Assembly (NCBI GenBank): GCA_015680685.1
Contig: MNCI01003034.1
Coordinates: 179,859-243,858 of the forward strand
Length of the DNA: 64,000 nucleotides
Reading direction: 5' to 3'
Origin: Gnetum montanum
Lineage: Eukaryota > Streptophyta > Gnetopsida > Gnetales > Gnetaceae
The translations under genes were made by a program, and so were the position numbers. The notes beneath the pieces are model-generated. The model saw only the letters and a program-made list of their open reading frames with translations. It did no database searches and was not told the origin of the DNA. The stretch's first letter is position 1. Every line of letters begins with the position of its first letter. This document shows positions 13,441-23,236 of this stretch, in pieces.

Positions 13441-13458
13441 TCCCTAGCAACAGTGCCA
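13441..13458 (-). promoter_or_regulatory. R2 primer-binding site (tRNA-Asp type)
   Basis: One base after the 5' LTR the minus strand reads TGGCACTGTTGCTAGGGA. The primer site known for Athila elements, complementary to the tRNA-Asp 3' end, is TGGCGCCGTTGCCGGGGA. All four differences are transitions that fall in former CpG pairs, as expected from deamination of methylated cytosine. This fixes the element's orientation and supports the Athila assignment. Confidence 0.85.
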
Positions 13459-13459
13459 A

Positions 13460-14387
13460 TAATGAGCAACGAGGTATCCTTACATCCAACCATACAAATC
13501 ACAAAGTGTTCATGCACAATTTGGTCAAATTGTATGGATTTTATCATTTTCAATGCACTAGCCCTTTAGGAAGTGAATCTAGCCTTAAGGTCAATCATTA
13601 TCTTCTCAATTACACTTATGACATTCATTGGTATGGTTAAGTGTAACTGAGGCATCCAATTTTTATCATTTTGTGTTATAAGTTGGTGCTCAAATGTAGA
13701 TAAAAGTAATTTGATTAAATAAACTAAATTAACTAGTTTACTAATATTTAATTAAGCCTAACATAGGTATGAATTCCAATTTTCCATGCATGTCCTAAAC
13801 CCACATATTTGCTGCTGGGCGACCAAGCGCTATGCTACTAGGCATACCAAGCAATAATGTTGCTAGGATTAGCAAGCGAATACATGTTATGGTCGAAGCA
13901 GTCATACTTATGTGTGTATTCTATTTTTCTTAATTGCCTCATTAATATAATAATTGGAAAATATTTAATAACTAATTGAAATAATTTAATAAATAATTGA
14001 AAATAATAAATGCATGAATAAAATTAGCTAATCTATACAAAGTGCTGCAAGGTTTATCAGAAAGCTCCTCTTTATTACTACACACACTATTATGCTTAGG
14101 TACAACAATTCTTGAATAAAAATCCATACACTCAATGACTCTTGTTGTGGGCACTTAAGGAAAAAAATTCTAGCTTTCAAATGGAATAAAAATGCAAGAG
14201 CTTCACTGCTATTGAAATCTAGATTGCCATACATGTGGCTAGTAGGTGCATATTTATAGGTAATAGATAGACATTGCATTGACGGGGCCTCATCGATGTA
14301 GGATAAGATGTATCAACAAGGCCTCATTGACATGGTCAACATGTTGCTAAGGCCTCATAAATGTAGCCAACCAACAATGACTCATTA
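13460..14387 (-). repeat. R2 5' LTR
   Basis: About 928 bp with perfect 7-bp inverted ends, TAATGAG and CTCATTA, rather than plain TG..CA. A minus-strand TATA box CCTATAAATATG lies at 14250-14260, in the same place as in the other LTR. The primer-binding site abuts the left edge and GTCAT the right edge. Confidence 0.88.
14250..14260 (-). promoter_or_regulatory. TATA box of R2 5' LTR
   Basis: CCTATAAATATG on the minus strand, kept in both LTRs despite heavy divergence between them. It is the likely core promoter of the element. Confidence 0.6.
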
Positions 14388-14392
14388 GTCAT
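14388..14392. repeat. Target-site duplication of R2, right copy
   Basis: GTCAT, identical to 1042-1046. Integrase coding of R1 resumes directly after it. Confidence 0.75.
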
Positions 14393-16105
14393 CGTAGAAA
14401 TATTTTGTTTCCTAGCTACTAAATTGTCGTCCATTATCTATAACTATGATCATGAGTATACCAAAATGGGCTACAATGTTATCTAGGATAAATTTGCAAA
14501 CTTGTTCAGATGTAGTCTTTCTTAAGGGAATAGCCTTAACCCACTTGGTAAAGTATTTGGTTGTATTTGGGTGTTATAGGTCCAATGATATCCAACCCCC
14601 ATTGTTAAAACAACCATGCTATCTAAGTGGTATTTCACTCAGTGGTACATGTATGAGGTTGCTATATCATTGACATGTGTCACACCACTTAACCTTCTAT
14701 AGGTAGTCATTTTCTATAAGAGGCCAATAATATCCTAACCATATAATCTTAGTGATCATGGCTCTAGGTCCTATATGTCATCCACAAACACCCTTGTGAA
14801 CCTCCTCTAGGATTGTTCTAGCTTCAGTTTTACCTAAGCACTTTAGGAGTATGCCATCATAGGATCATTAACATAACGTATTATCACCTACGATGACATA
14901 CGACTTCAATAACTTATATACAACATCCTTTTAAGTAGTAATCAAGCCTTATGAAGATTTACCATGCATAAGGTAAAATTTGATATTATCATACAACTCC
15001 CTAGTAAGAGTAGTATGAATGATGGCCATGAAGGTATCCTTAGTGTTCTACATGATGGGAATAGCATACTCCACAATTAAGGTGGGAAACTTACTAAACA
15101 CATTTGGCATCATACTAAGGGCTAACATTAAAATTGTATTAGCTATGGCATTATCATTTCAATGTTTGTGTTGGATATCAACATCTATAAAGCATTATAA
15201 AAATTTCTTCCCTAGGTCATAGTAAGGTTGTAAGTGTTTGGCTTTACATGCATAGACTTTGGTCACTTAGTTAACGACAAGATGTGAGTCTCCTTTGATT
15301 GTTAAGCATCTAATTCCTAGGTCACGTGCTACCATCATTCCTCTGATCAAACCCTCATACTCCGCCATGTTGTTCATACATGAAAATTCAAAATGATAGA
15401 TGAAGGGTTGGATTTCACTAGATGAAAATGTTATAATGGTAGCAACACTGGCCCCATGGGAAGTTGAAGCTCTATCAAAGTGCATGACCACCTCATAATC
15501 CTCAAATACCTAGTTAATAGTATTAATATATTCATCAAGGAATTTAGGGTCTATGGTTGCTTGGTCATCAACAAGTGAAATTGTAAGCTGTAAGGCTATA
15601 GCTTGACCTTTTGTTAAGGACTGAGAATGTAATGAAGGTTAGACTTTGTGCTTATGGATTTCCATCGGGCTATAAAGATACTTTTGTAGATGTTGATCAT
15701 TATGACTCTGAGTATGTTATACTTGTAAATGACATTAACTTGGCTTTTGAAGAGGTACTGTCTCCACTTCTTCAAGGAGAAGACTAGTACTAGACAATAT
15801 TTCTACACTTTAGTGTATTAGGTTTCATGGGTAACTAATGCATGGATAAGGTAGTATGCAAACATTTCTGCTCCATCATCATGTTTTCTAAAAAGTAGAG
15901 AGGCAATGGATGTGTTGGAGATGGTAAGATAAATGTAGAATGGTTTACCCTCTTGCAAATGATAGACCATCAGTAGTTTTGTCAACTCCTACTTAAGGTT
16001 TTTAAAGGTCTCTTGGCATTGAGTCGTCCACTCATAGTGAACTCCTTTCTTAAGCAAGAATTGCATGAATTGTAATTTTTCCACAAGAATAGTGATAAAT
16101 CTAAA
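14393..16105 (-). pseudogene. R1 pol: RT end, two RNase H domains, integrase N-terminal half
   Basis: The minus strand reads, from right to left: the end of RT with its connection (FMQFLLKKGVHYEW near 16040); a first RNase H ending in KVEKYCLVLVFSLKKW; a second RNase H at 15120-15500 with HFDRASTSHG, NNMAEYEGLIRG and IKGDSHLVVN; then integrase with an intact HHCC zinc finger (VHKGVCG to WCDTCQ) and the core up to IVIDNGRQFSS, where R2 interrupts. The second, archaeal-like RNase H is the accepted mark of the Tat lineage. Homology stops near 16105 inside RT, and the rest of the pol N-terminus is missing. Stops and shifts are frequent. Confidence 0.87.
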
Positions 16106-16141
16106 AATAAACTATAATTTTCACTAAAAATAAATCTAGAT
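16105..16141. other. Deletion junction between R1 pol and R3 LTR remnant
   Basis: R1 RT homology ends near 16105 and R3 LTR homology begins near 16141. Between them is AT-rich filler in which AAATCTA-like and AAAATAAA-like words repeat, as seen at repaired breaks. The expected remainder of the R3 LTR, the rest of R4 pol and the N-terminal RT of R1 are all absent, so one or more large deletions happened here. Confidence 0.55.
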
Positions 16142-16333
16142 TCTGGAAGTTGATGTAGCCACCTGTGGGCCCTAGGGGAACCTTGCTTGCTCCATTGCTC
16201 ACTCCATTGTATGTCATTTCATGTCATTTTGGAGGCTCTCAAGTTTGGTGATGCTTTACTCATGTTGGGCAGCAACATGACTTAGCTTGATTCTTGTCTA
16301 AAAGTGCTAGGAAAAAATTTTGTGGTGTTTTCA
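16141..16333 (-). repeat. R3 3' LTR, truncated
   Basis: About 190 bp nearly identical to 23050-23236, the start of the 5' LTR (minus-strand sense). It shares the stretch from GAAGTTGATGTAG to GGTGTTTTCA. The remaining 1.5 kb of this LTR is missing at the junction near 16141. Confidence 0.85.
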
Positions 16334-16350
16334 TTGGCTCCTCTTTGTTG
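16334..16350 (-). other. Candidate polypurine tract of R3
   Basis: The minus strand reads CAACAAAGAGGAGCCAA directly before the 3' LTR, which begins TGAAAACACC. R7 has the matching CAACAAAGAGGGACCAA at 55692-55708, so tract and LTR edge support one another. Confidence 0.7.
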
Positions 16351-17690
16351 ATGCCTAGAGGAATCTACCTAAAAGGTGTCGACCAAAAAGTAAGAAACAC
16401 CACGAGCAACTGGGTATCAAGCATTGTTCTTTGGAACTTGGTCAAATGTCATCACACCATGTTCAGAAGTACATGGGATCAGGAAATGAGGTTTTGAGGT
16501 GTATAGGGAGAAGGTTTGTAACTGTGAGATCAAGGATTGATGAAGGGATGATTTTGTTTAATTGTGGGAAGAGGAATGCTCTTGTGTGAAGACATCATGT
16601 TGGTCCTTGTCAATAGCCAGTATCTAGCGGACTTGGGACCAAGGCATGGGATGTGCGTCCTTTGGAGGAATGAGACTTTTGTATTCTATTTAAGAGAATT
16701 CATTATCACAACCAAAACCACATGATGAGGTAGTGTGTTCTTTGGAGAAACAAGACCCTTTTTGAGTGTCAAAGGGAACTTGTTGTCCAACAACCAAAGC
16801 CACATAGTGGGATGCAACATGATTGTTTGAGACATGAGTGTTTTCTTCCAAGACAAGTACCTTCTCACCTAGGGCTTGTATGGGAAGTGCCAAGGGTCTT
16901 GTGATGGATTTTACTCTTTGATTTTTTTTCTTTTTCTTCTTTTTTTTTGTTTTTTTATTTTTTATTTTGGACAGAGCTCTTTTTGAATGTTATACTCATG
17001 CTCATGTGCTTGTATCTGTTTCATGTGTTGTGCTGTGTGTTGCAATTTCCTGAAGAGTTACAATGTGCAACCATGTGTTCAGAGTTTTGGGATGACTAGG
17101 ATGTATCAGGGAACAGGGTAGAGAGAACATGTTGGGGAATAAGGGATGTTCAAGGAACTAGGAATGTACTTGTGAATGGTTTAATTAACCTGGTTAGATG
17201 CATCAGGAACAATGTGGTACCTCATTGCCATGATGAAATACATCCGTGTATGAACACCACTAGGTGTCATCCTGCAAACACAACTCCAAGAAGACAAGAA
17301 AAGCACAAGTGAATGATTTAGCTTAACACTTTAAACATGGATGCAACCGATGGAATGGAGGCACCACGTGTAACCGTAGGCAAAAAAAATTAAGCAGCAG
17401 CAATGTTGTCAGAGTCTAGAGATGACTTCATTGAGCAAGTTGATGAAGACATGCTATTTGATTTCAGCCATAGATTAGTAGGCCAGTGAAGAAGCTGCTA
17501 GTTTATAGTCTTGGCGGACTGTCGTGGATTAGTTTTACGTCATAACCCATTGGACGTTGCCATTTTAGCATCGTAGCAAATAGTGCAATGCTAGTTTATA
17601 GTCATGGTGGACTATAGAGAGGCAAGCTAGTTTATAGTCTTAGAGGACTTTGGTAGATGAGAATTTGGTAGTTTATTGTCATTTTGGATG
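16351..17690. other. R3 3' UTR, non-array part
   Basis: Non-coding; matches the R7 3' UTR at 55709-56990 in order and orientation, including a pyrimidine-rich block (16920-16965 against 56240-56330) and the stretch shared with R1 near 17230-17310. I see no gene. The C/T-rich block produces long spurious open frames on the minus strand. Confidence 0.7.
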
Positions 17691-18000
17691 ATCTGTGGTA
17701 TCAGTTTTAGGTCATGATGCTAGGACCGCTCTGTGGTATCAATTTATCATCATGATTCCAAGATGATTCTGTGATATCAGTTTTAGGTCATGATTCCAAG
17801 ACTATTTTGTGGTATCAGTTTATCATCATGATGCCAGGACTATTCTGTGGTATCAGTTTATCGTCATGATGGAAGGATGATTATGTGGTATCATTTTATC
17901 GTTGTGATGCTAGGACGATTCTATGGTATTAGTTTATCATCATGATGCCAGGATGAATCTGTGCTATCAGTTTATCGTCATGATGCTAGGACGAAGGTTG
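17690..18000 (-). repeat. R3 3' UTR tandem repeat, about 38 bp units
   Basis: About eight units with a core like GTCATGATGCTAGGACGA and a TGTGGTATCAGTTTA half. The same unit forms the longer array of R7 at 57060-57706. Here it ends almost directly against the intron-type repeat at 18120, which normally lies upstream of RT, so pol is missing between two related repeats. Confidence 0.8.
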
Positions 18001-18119
18001 GATGCATGCACATATGTCTAGGTGATCCTACAAAAGAAGAAACTAGAGAACATAAGGTCAAGTAGTAATTGCTGAAAATAGAACTTAAATGCATAAGAAA
18101 AATAGAAAATAATGTGAAA

Positions 18120-18240
18120 AGTGGTAGTTTAGGGGCTTTCCAGGCCATGCATGGCATTTTAAAGCCATATAAGGCCGTGTGTTAGTTTAAGGCCTTTTTT
18201 AGGCCACAAGCTAGTTTAAGGCCTTTTTGGGATGCATGTA
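18120..18240 (-). repeat. R3 intron-edge repeat remnant
   Basis: Four degenerate units with CTAGTTTAAGGCCTTTTT-like cores, about 30 bp each. Equivalent repeats flank the protease-RT gap in R4 (29870-30120 and 24810-24930), R6 (46430-46560 and 51830-52300) and R7 (61320-61390). Confidence 0.65.
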
Positions 18241-20691
18241 AAAACGTAAACTAGTATAATGCAAACGAAGGTGACATATGCACAATGAAAAAAGGTGAAG
18301 AGTGGGTGGGGATCAGACATGTTTTTGGCCGTAGGGGAGCCTTGATTGTGTGGTTGTTTCCTAGTCGGATGTGGTTTTGGAAGCATTTTAGGCTTAGGCT
18401 CTGCTAGGAGGCTTATCATTTTTGCCACTCGTTCAGGCATTTTAGCTCTAAATATTATGTTGGTTGCCACTCGCTTGGGAGTTTTGGCTCTAGGTGTTGC
18501 ATTTGTTGCCATGTGTGTTGCAACAAGAGGCTCCTTTTTCAAGATCTGTGACATGTCTATGTTGTGGTCAGCTTGAAAGGGAGTGTTGTTGCCATGTATA
18601 ATGACTTGTCCACCTTCGTATGGAAGGTAGATTTCTTGATGTATCGGTGAGGAAATGGCTCGTTGTTGTGCTAGCCAAGGTTCTTGATGTAGCGGACGAT
18701 GGTGGTGGTACTTTGACCATGAAAGGTTTTGCAGGTGCTCGAGGTGGCACCTGGATGACAATGGGGGGCCTCTTGCTTGTGGAGGTGGAGGGGATCATTA
18801 CCTTGTTGGGAGGCACATGGATCACAAAAGGTTGTTGCATAGGTTTAGGCTTACTATCTATGCCAATGGATTTTATGACATAGGAGGCATCATTTGTGCT
18901 GGGTTGATTCAAGGTGTTGACATTCAGTTGGCCCCATTCTATCATTGTTTGAAGATCATCCTGTAAGGCACGATAGTTGTTGGTATTGTGATCGGACATC
19001 TGGTGGTAGTGATAGAATTGATCTAATTTGAAGTGTCGTGGGACTGGGGGCTCATTTGATGCTGCTAAGATGGGGTTCCTTAGTAGCTCGTAGTACCTGT
19101 CATGTCTTCGGTAGGAATTCTCTGCTACTTGTTTGTATTGGATTTTCCTGGTTTTGAGGAGTTGCTCTAGTAGTTTAGAGGGTTGCGTGGGTAGCAGCAT
19201 ATACTTAGAGTGATCCTTGCATTGAAATTTGGGCCTTGGGATGGCCCTTGTCATTGTAGATGGGTTGGTACTGATGTTTGTTGTTTTTGTGCTTGCGGCT
19301 ATAGTTTCTATTTTTATCTGTTGTTTGGCGATATGTTGGTTCTTGTAAGCCACATAGGCAGGATCATTGCTAGTTTGTGTAGCTTGTTCAATTTTCTTGA
19401 TCTGCGTGAAGGCTTGGCTCAACATTTAAGTGCTTAGGTAGTACAACTTTGACTTAACAAAGTTATTCATAGCTCCCTTCAAAATCATAAGCAAATACAT
19501 TTCAGGGATGGGCTCATGAAGTTCGTTAAGGGTTGCACTCCATCATTGGATGAACTTATGCACAGGCTCAAGTGGTGCTTGTTTCACCTATATTAGAGTG
19601 TCTAATGTGGCCTCAGGCTTAAGGTTGTACTTAAAATGGGTGAAGAACTAATGTAATAGATCCTCCAAAGAAGATATGGAGTTATGTGGTAGGGATCAGT
19701 ACCAGTCTAAGGCACTGTCTATTAGGGACATGGTGAACATGCATAGGATTGCATGGGGCCAAGCTTGAAGCAATAGGGTCTCTGATCAAAATGTTACCAA
19801 GTGAGCATTTGGATCTCTCTTCCTATTGTACTTGGTTAACTGGGGCAGTGTGATTCCCTTAGGTAAAGCTAACGGTGGCACTGAAGAGTTAATTGGATCA
19901 TCGTGGTAGAAGTTCAATACTTTAACTACTTCGGTGTTGGCTGTTTTGAGGTGCTTTACCTTGTCAGCTAACACTTGCATCCATTGTTCTACTTCTGCCC
20001 ACTCTTGAGCGGTACGCAAATTAGTTGGTTGGGGAGATTGTGTCGTCAGTTGCTACTTTGGAGCAACATTCAAAGTTGGGATTGCAAGGTGTAGCGTGCT
20101 GAAGTAAGTGGGTTGTTGAACAAGGGGTGTGGTTCCTTGTCTAGCCACTAACTATGGGGTGACACCCTGAATGTGTGGGGCCAATGTAACGAAAGTGGCC
20201 CCATGTGTTTGCAATAGTGGCATGTACTGGGTGGACATGGATGTGGGTAGTCCATGTTGATACATCGGTGCTTGTGTGTTTGTTGGCACTTGGTGAGTGG
20301 CTGTCTATCCCATGTGAGGGTGGAATGATGGGTTCACGTAGGCATGGGGAGTGAGGGTGTGGTATGAATCCTCAAGTTTAGATTGTGCCTCAACGTCATC
20401 TATATTATGTTGGTTTTGGGGCTCCTCAGTGGGTTGCCATGAGTTTTGGCTCCTTGCCATAAGAAGCTGGGAGATGAGTCGGTGGTGAGGCTTAGAAAGG
20501 GGGATGATGTCATATACAAAGGGGATGAATTCATGACCTTCCATGTATATGCACTTGAAGTTTTGTTTTGCCTCCTATTCTGTGGTGTCAAGGGGAAGGT
20601 TAGCCTGAATCTTCACACATATAAAGTTGTATTGTTCCTGTGTGAGGATTACAAAGGTGCGTGCATTAGAGTTCTGAGATGAATCCATGGT
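18216..20691 (-). pseudogene. R3 gag with protease tail, internally deleted
   Basis: The likely start is the ATG at about 20691, giving MDSSQNSNARTF. Then follow an N-terminal block also seen in R4 and R6 (GHEFIPFVYDIIPLSKPHHR), a capsid-type block (LPQLTKYNRKRDPNAHLVTF), SLSQAFTQIKKIEQATQ, and a decayed zinc knuckle (FYHYHQMSDHNTNNY, where relatives have CxxH, GH and C). The 18568-19425 piece is open for 285 codons. After the proline-rich linker the sequence jumps to the protease C-terminus (PWLAQQRAISSPIHQEIYLP). The protease active site, present in R6 near 45590, is missing, a deletion of roughly 950 bp. Confidence 0.8.
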
Positions 20692-20739
20692 GATGTGTAA
20701 TGGGGCAGCTTACGAGCTCGCTAACAAGTGTCGAGTGTG

Positions 20740-21320
20740 TTTCAGGCTAAGTATGCAACGTGTGCAGCGTATGGTCAAGGCTGAGTGTGCAGTGTAACCA
20801 GTGTGCAACGTGTGCACAAAATTTTCTAAGTGTCCAATGTAAGAACCTGACAGCATGTGCAAAAAACTTTCTAAGTGTAAAACTGCAGCATGAGCAAATA
20901 ATTTTATAAGTGTAAAACTGTAGCGTGAGCAAAAAATTTTCTAAGTGTAAAACTGTAGCATGAGAAAAATATTTTCTAAGTGTAAAACTACAGTGTGAGA
21001 AAATAATTTTCTAAGTGTGAAATGGCAACGTGAGCAAAACAAAATTTTCTAAGTGTAAAACTGCAGCATGAGCAAAAAATTTTCTAAGTGTAAAACTGCA
21101 ACGTGAGCAAAACATTTTCTAAGTGTAAAACTGCAACGTGAGCAAAAAGTTTTTTAATTGTGAAACTACAGTGTGAGAAAAAAAAATTTCTAAGTGTAAA
21201 ACTACAACGTGAGCAAAAACTTTTCTAAGTATAAAACTGTAGTGTGAGAAAAAATTTTCTAAGTGTAAAACCACAACGTGAGTAAACTACAATGTGAGTA
21301 AACTGCAGCATGAATAAACT
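20740..21320. repeat. R3 5' UTR tandem array, about 36 bp units
   Basis: Thirteen or so units between about 20816 and 21290, each with ATTTTCTAAGTGTAAAACT followed by a variant of GCAGCATGAGCAAAA. The AGCRTGAG word is the same type that recurs in R4 and R7. The array lies in the leader between primer-binding site and gag start. There is no spacer/repeat alternation, so it is not a CRISPR array. Confidence 0.85.
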
Positions 21321-21484
21321 ATAGTGTCTGAAGCTAAGGCATAGTGTATGGACTGGATAACAGAATTTATTAGTAGGAAACAGCACCTGAATGCTAGGAA
21401 CAAGGCAGTGTAAGAACGCTAACAATCATAGCAGCATGTGAACGTTGGATCTAGGATGCTAAGAGGTGGATCTAATAGAGAAAT

Positions 21485-21503
21485 GGCCCTCTGTCTAGCG
21501 TCA
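21485..21503 (-). promoter_or_regulatory. Candidate primer-binding site of R3
   Basis: Minus strand TGACGCTAGACAGAGGGCC, six bases from the LTR end. R4 has TGGTGCTAGAAGGAGGGCC and R6 TGGACTAGAAGAAGGGCC at the same place. The three agree well enough to define a common site. I cannot assign the tRNA with confidence. Confidence 0.65.
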
Positions 21504-21509
21504 TTTTAT

Positions 21510-23236
21510 TGTACCATTTGAAATTGTTGGTGAGAGGCTGGAATGAATGCACACCAAGAGATCTATGGATGAAATAGTAAGACCCTGCCTTCACGTGAGG
21601 TCAAGCTGGAAATCAACAAAGGCAAAGTGCCTTGAATGGTCCGCATGCGAATCAAACGAGGACTTCCCCAATCGCGATACGTTGGGTTATACGTAAATGA
21701 ATGCAAAAAAAAAACTGAACGTAAAAATAATAAAAATGAATGTAAAATATTTGAATAATGAAAACAGGAAAATGTGAACAGGAAAAAATAATGTGAACTA
21801 CAGAAATCTGAGCAAAATTGCAAACTCTTGGTATTGATAAATAATTTAGAATGTGCACTAGTTAGAACGTAGTTGCAGAGTGGTCACAAGGAAAATGTTT
21901 AGCCCTAATGGATGAGAATAGATGCTGGGAAGATGCAAGTTTTGGATGGTAGGTGTATGACGTCCAAGTTTGTATGAAGCCCAGTGTATGAGATTGATGC
22001 CCAGATTTCCTAAGTGTTAGATTCGAATTTTCCCAACCCTAATCTAGTGAAAAAATAGGAGATTTATATGGTTTTAGGCATAAGATCTGGATCTAGGAGA
22101 AGATCAGTGGCTATGGGGTAAGAAAACTTTAGCTCGGGTGATAGGTGTGTGCATTGACTAGATGCATGAAATGTTACAATGTACAGCATGCAGCGTGACC
22201 AAGATCTCTTACACTAACGTGTGTAATCCACAGCGTAAAAGCTTGATACGCTAAAAAATGCAAAATGTTAAAGAATGTTAAAGTACAAGAATGGATCTAG
22301 ATGTCTAGCCTCCAGCATGCATGGATTTGGCTCTGATGTGTGCACAGCCTGTTCTGGCGTTAACATCAGCGTCTGGCGTCAGCGTCAATGTCAGCATCAC
22401 TAACAACGTATGACCTAAAAATAGTACATTTTAAGCCTATTTTTGACCCATGAGACCCATTTTCAGGGTGGATCTGCATGCCATGGGTCATGAGGGTTCT
22501 ATGTGCCAAATTTGGGCTGATTTGGATGTCGTTTTGGCTCTGTTTTGGGGCTCCAAAAGTTGGTGACGCTGATCCTTACGCTGTGCAGCGTCTGAAATGT
22601 AACCCTAGTGTCACCAAGTCAAAATGGCATATTTGAGTTGCAAATCTTGGTTTTCTAGAGGCTAGGAGCTACTGGGGACCTTGGTGAAGGTCATGGGGGG
22701 TCCCTGTGCTTAATTTCAGCCTGTTTTGACTCAGTTTCAGGGCTCCAAAAGTTAGTGACGCTGAGCCTTACACTGAGCAGTGTAAGAAAAGTAACCCCAG
22801 TGTCACCAAGTCAAAGTGGCATATTTGAGGCCCAAATCTTGATTTTCTAAAGGCTGGAAGCTACTAGGGACCTTGGTGAAGGTCATGGGGTGTCCCTATG
22901 CTGGATTTTAGCCTTTTTTGACTTATTTTCAGGGCTCCAAATGTTGGTGACGATGATCCTTACGTTGTGTAGTGTAAGAAAATGTAACCAATGTGTACTT
23001 AGCCAAAACCATGCATTTTTAGCCCAAAACTTTTGATTCTCAATGCCAGAAGTTGATGTAGCTGCCTGTGGACACCGGGGGAACCTTGCTTGATCCATTT
23101 CTTGCTCCATTGTATGTCATTTCATGTCATTTTGGAGGCTCTCAAGTTTGGTCATGTTGTACTCATGTTGGGCAGTAGCATGACTTAGCTTGATTCTTGT
23201 CTAAAAGTGCTAGGAAAAAATTTTGTGGTGTTTTTA
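21510..23236 (-). repeat. R3 5' LTR
   Basis: About 1.73 kb. The plus-strand left edge is TGTACC and the right edge TGTTTTTA (TGTTTTCA in relatives), i.e. TG..CA in origin. A minus-strand TATA-like CATATAAATC lies at 22061-22071. The upstream part contains three 192-bp tandem units. R4 coding resumes directly after the right edge. Confidence 0.82.
22549..23060 (-). repeat. 192-bp tandem units in R3 LTR
   Basis: Three units begin with GGCTCCAAA at 22549, 22741 and 22933, a spacing of exactly 192 bp twice. Each holds a short inverted repeat; in the second it is CTTACACTG, loop AG, CAGTGTAAG. Units also share GACCTTGGTGAAGGTCATGG. In element sense they lie in U3, upstream of the TATA box. Confidence 0.85.

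Larger units (their letters stand above)
1047..14387 (-). mobile_element. R2: Athila-like Ty3/gypsy retrotransposon
   Basis: This is a 13.3 kb element on the minus strand with paired LTRs (13460-14387 and 1047-1993), a 5-bp GTCAT target duplication and a primer-binding site matching tRNA-Asp, allowing for changes at CpG sites. The internal order is gag, protease, RT-RNase H, integrase, then an additional downstream region. Lineage evidence: the RT block MVQEGIVLGH, an integrase block VWG/IWGVDFMGP, a single RNase H, a tRNA-Asp type primer site and a long region after integrase are all Athila traits. Every domain has stops. The LTRs differ at many sites, so the insertion is old. Autonomous activity is excluded. 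Confidence 0.9.
16141..23236 (-). mobile_element. R3: Tat-like element lacking pol
   Basis: Minus-strand order: 5' LTR (21510-23236), primer-binding site, 5' UTR array, gag, a short protease tail, intron remnant, 3' UTR array, polypurine tract, and about 190 bp of 3' LTR (16141-16333). The 5' LTR ends exactly where R4 RNase H coding resumes at 23237, so R3 was inserted in R4. The protease core, RT, both RNase H domains and integrase are absent. It could have moved only with enzymes from relatives. Whether it was propagated in this form or deleted in place cannot be told from one copy. Confidence 0.8.

Noticed and set aside
16141-18000. R3 left side as a separate solo LTR
   Set aside because: Only the first 190 bp match an LTR; the rest matches R7's 3' UTR and is preceded by a polypurine tract, so it is internal sequence.
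18346-18883. Plus-strand open frames opposite R3 gag
   Set aside because: The opposite strand carries recognisable gag and protease blocks; these frames are shadows without counterparts in R4 or R6.
20816-21290. Regular short repeats looking like a CRISPR array
   Set aside because: Units are contiguous with no unique spacers, there are no cas genes, and the setting is a plant retrotransposon leader.
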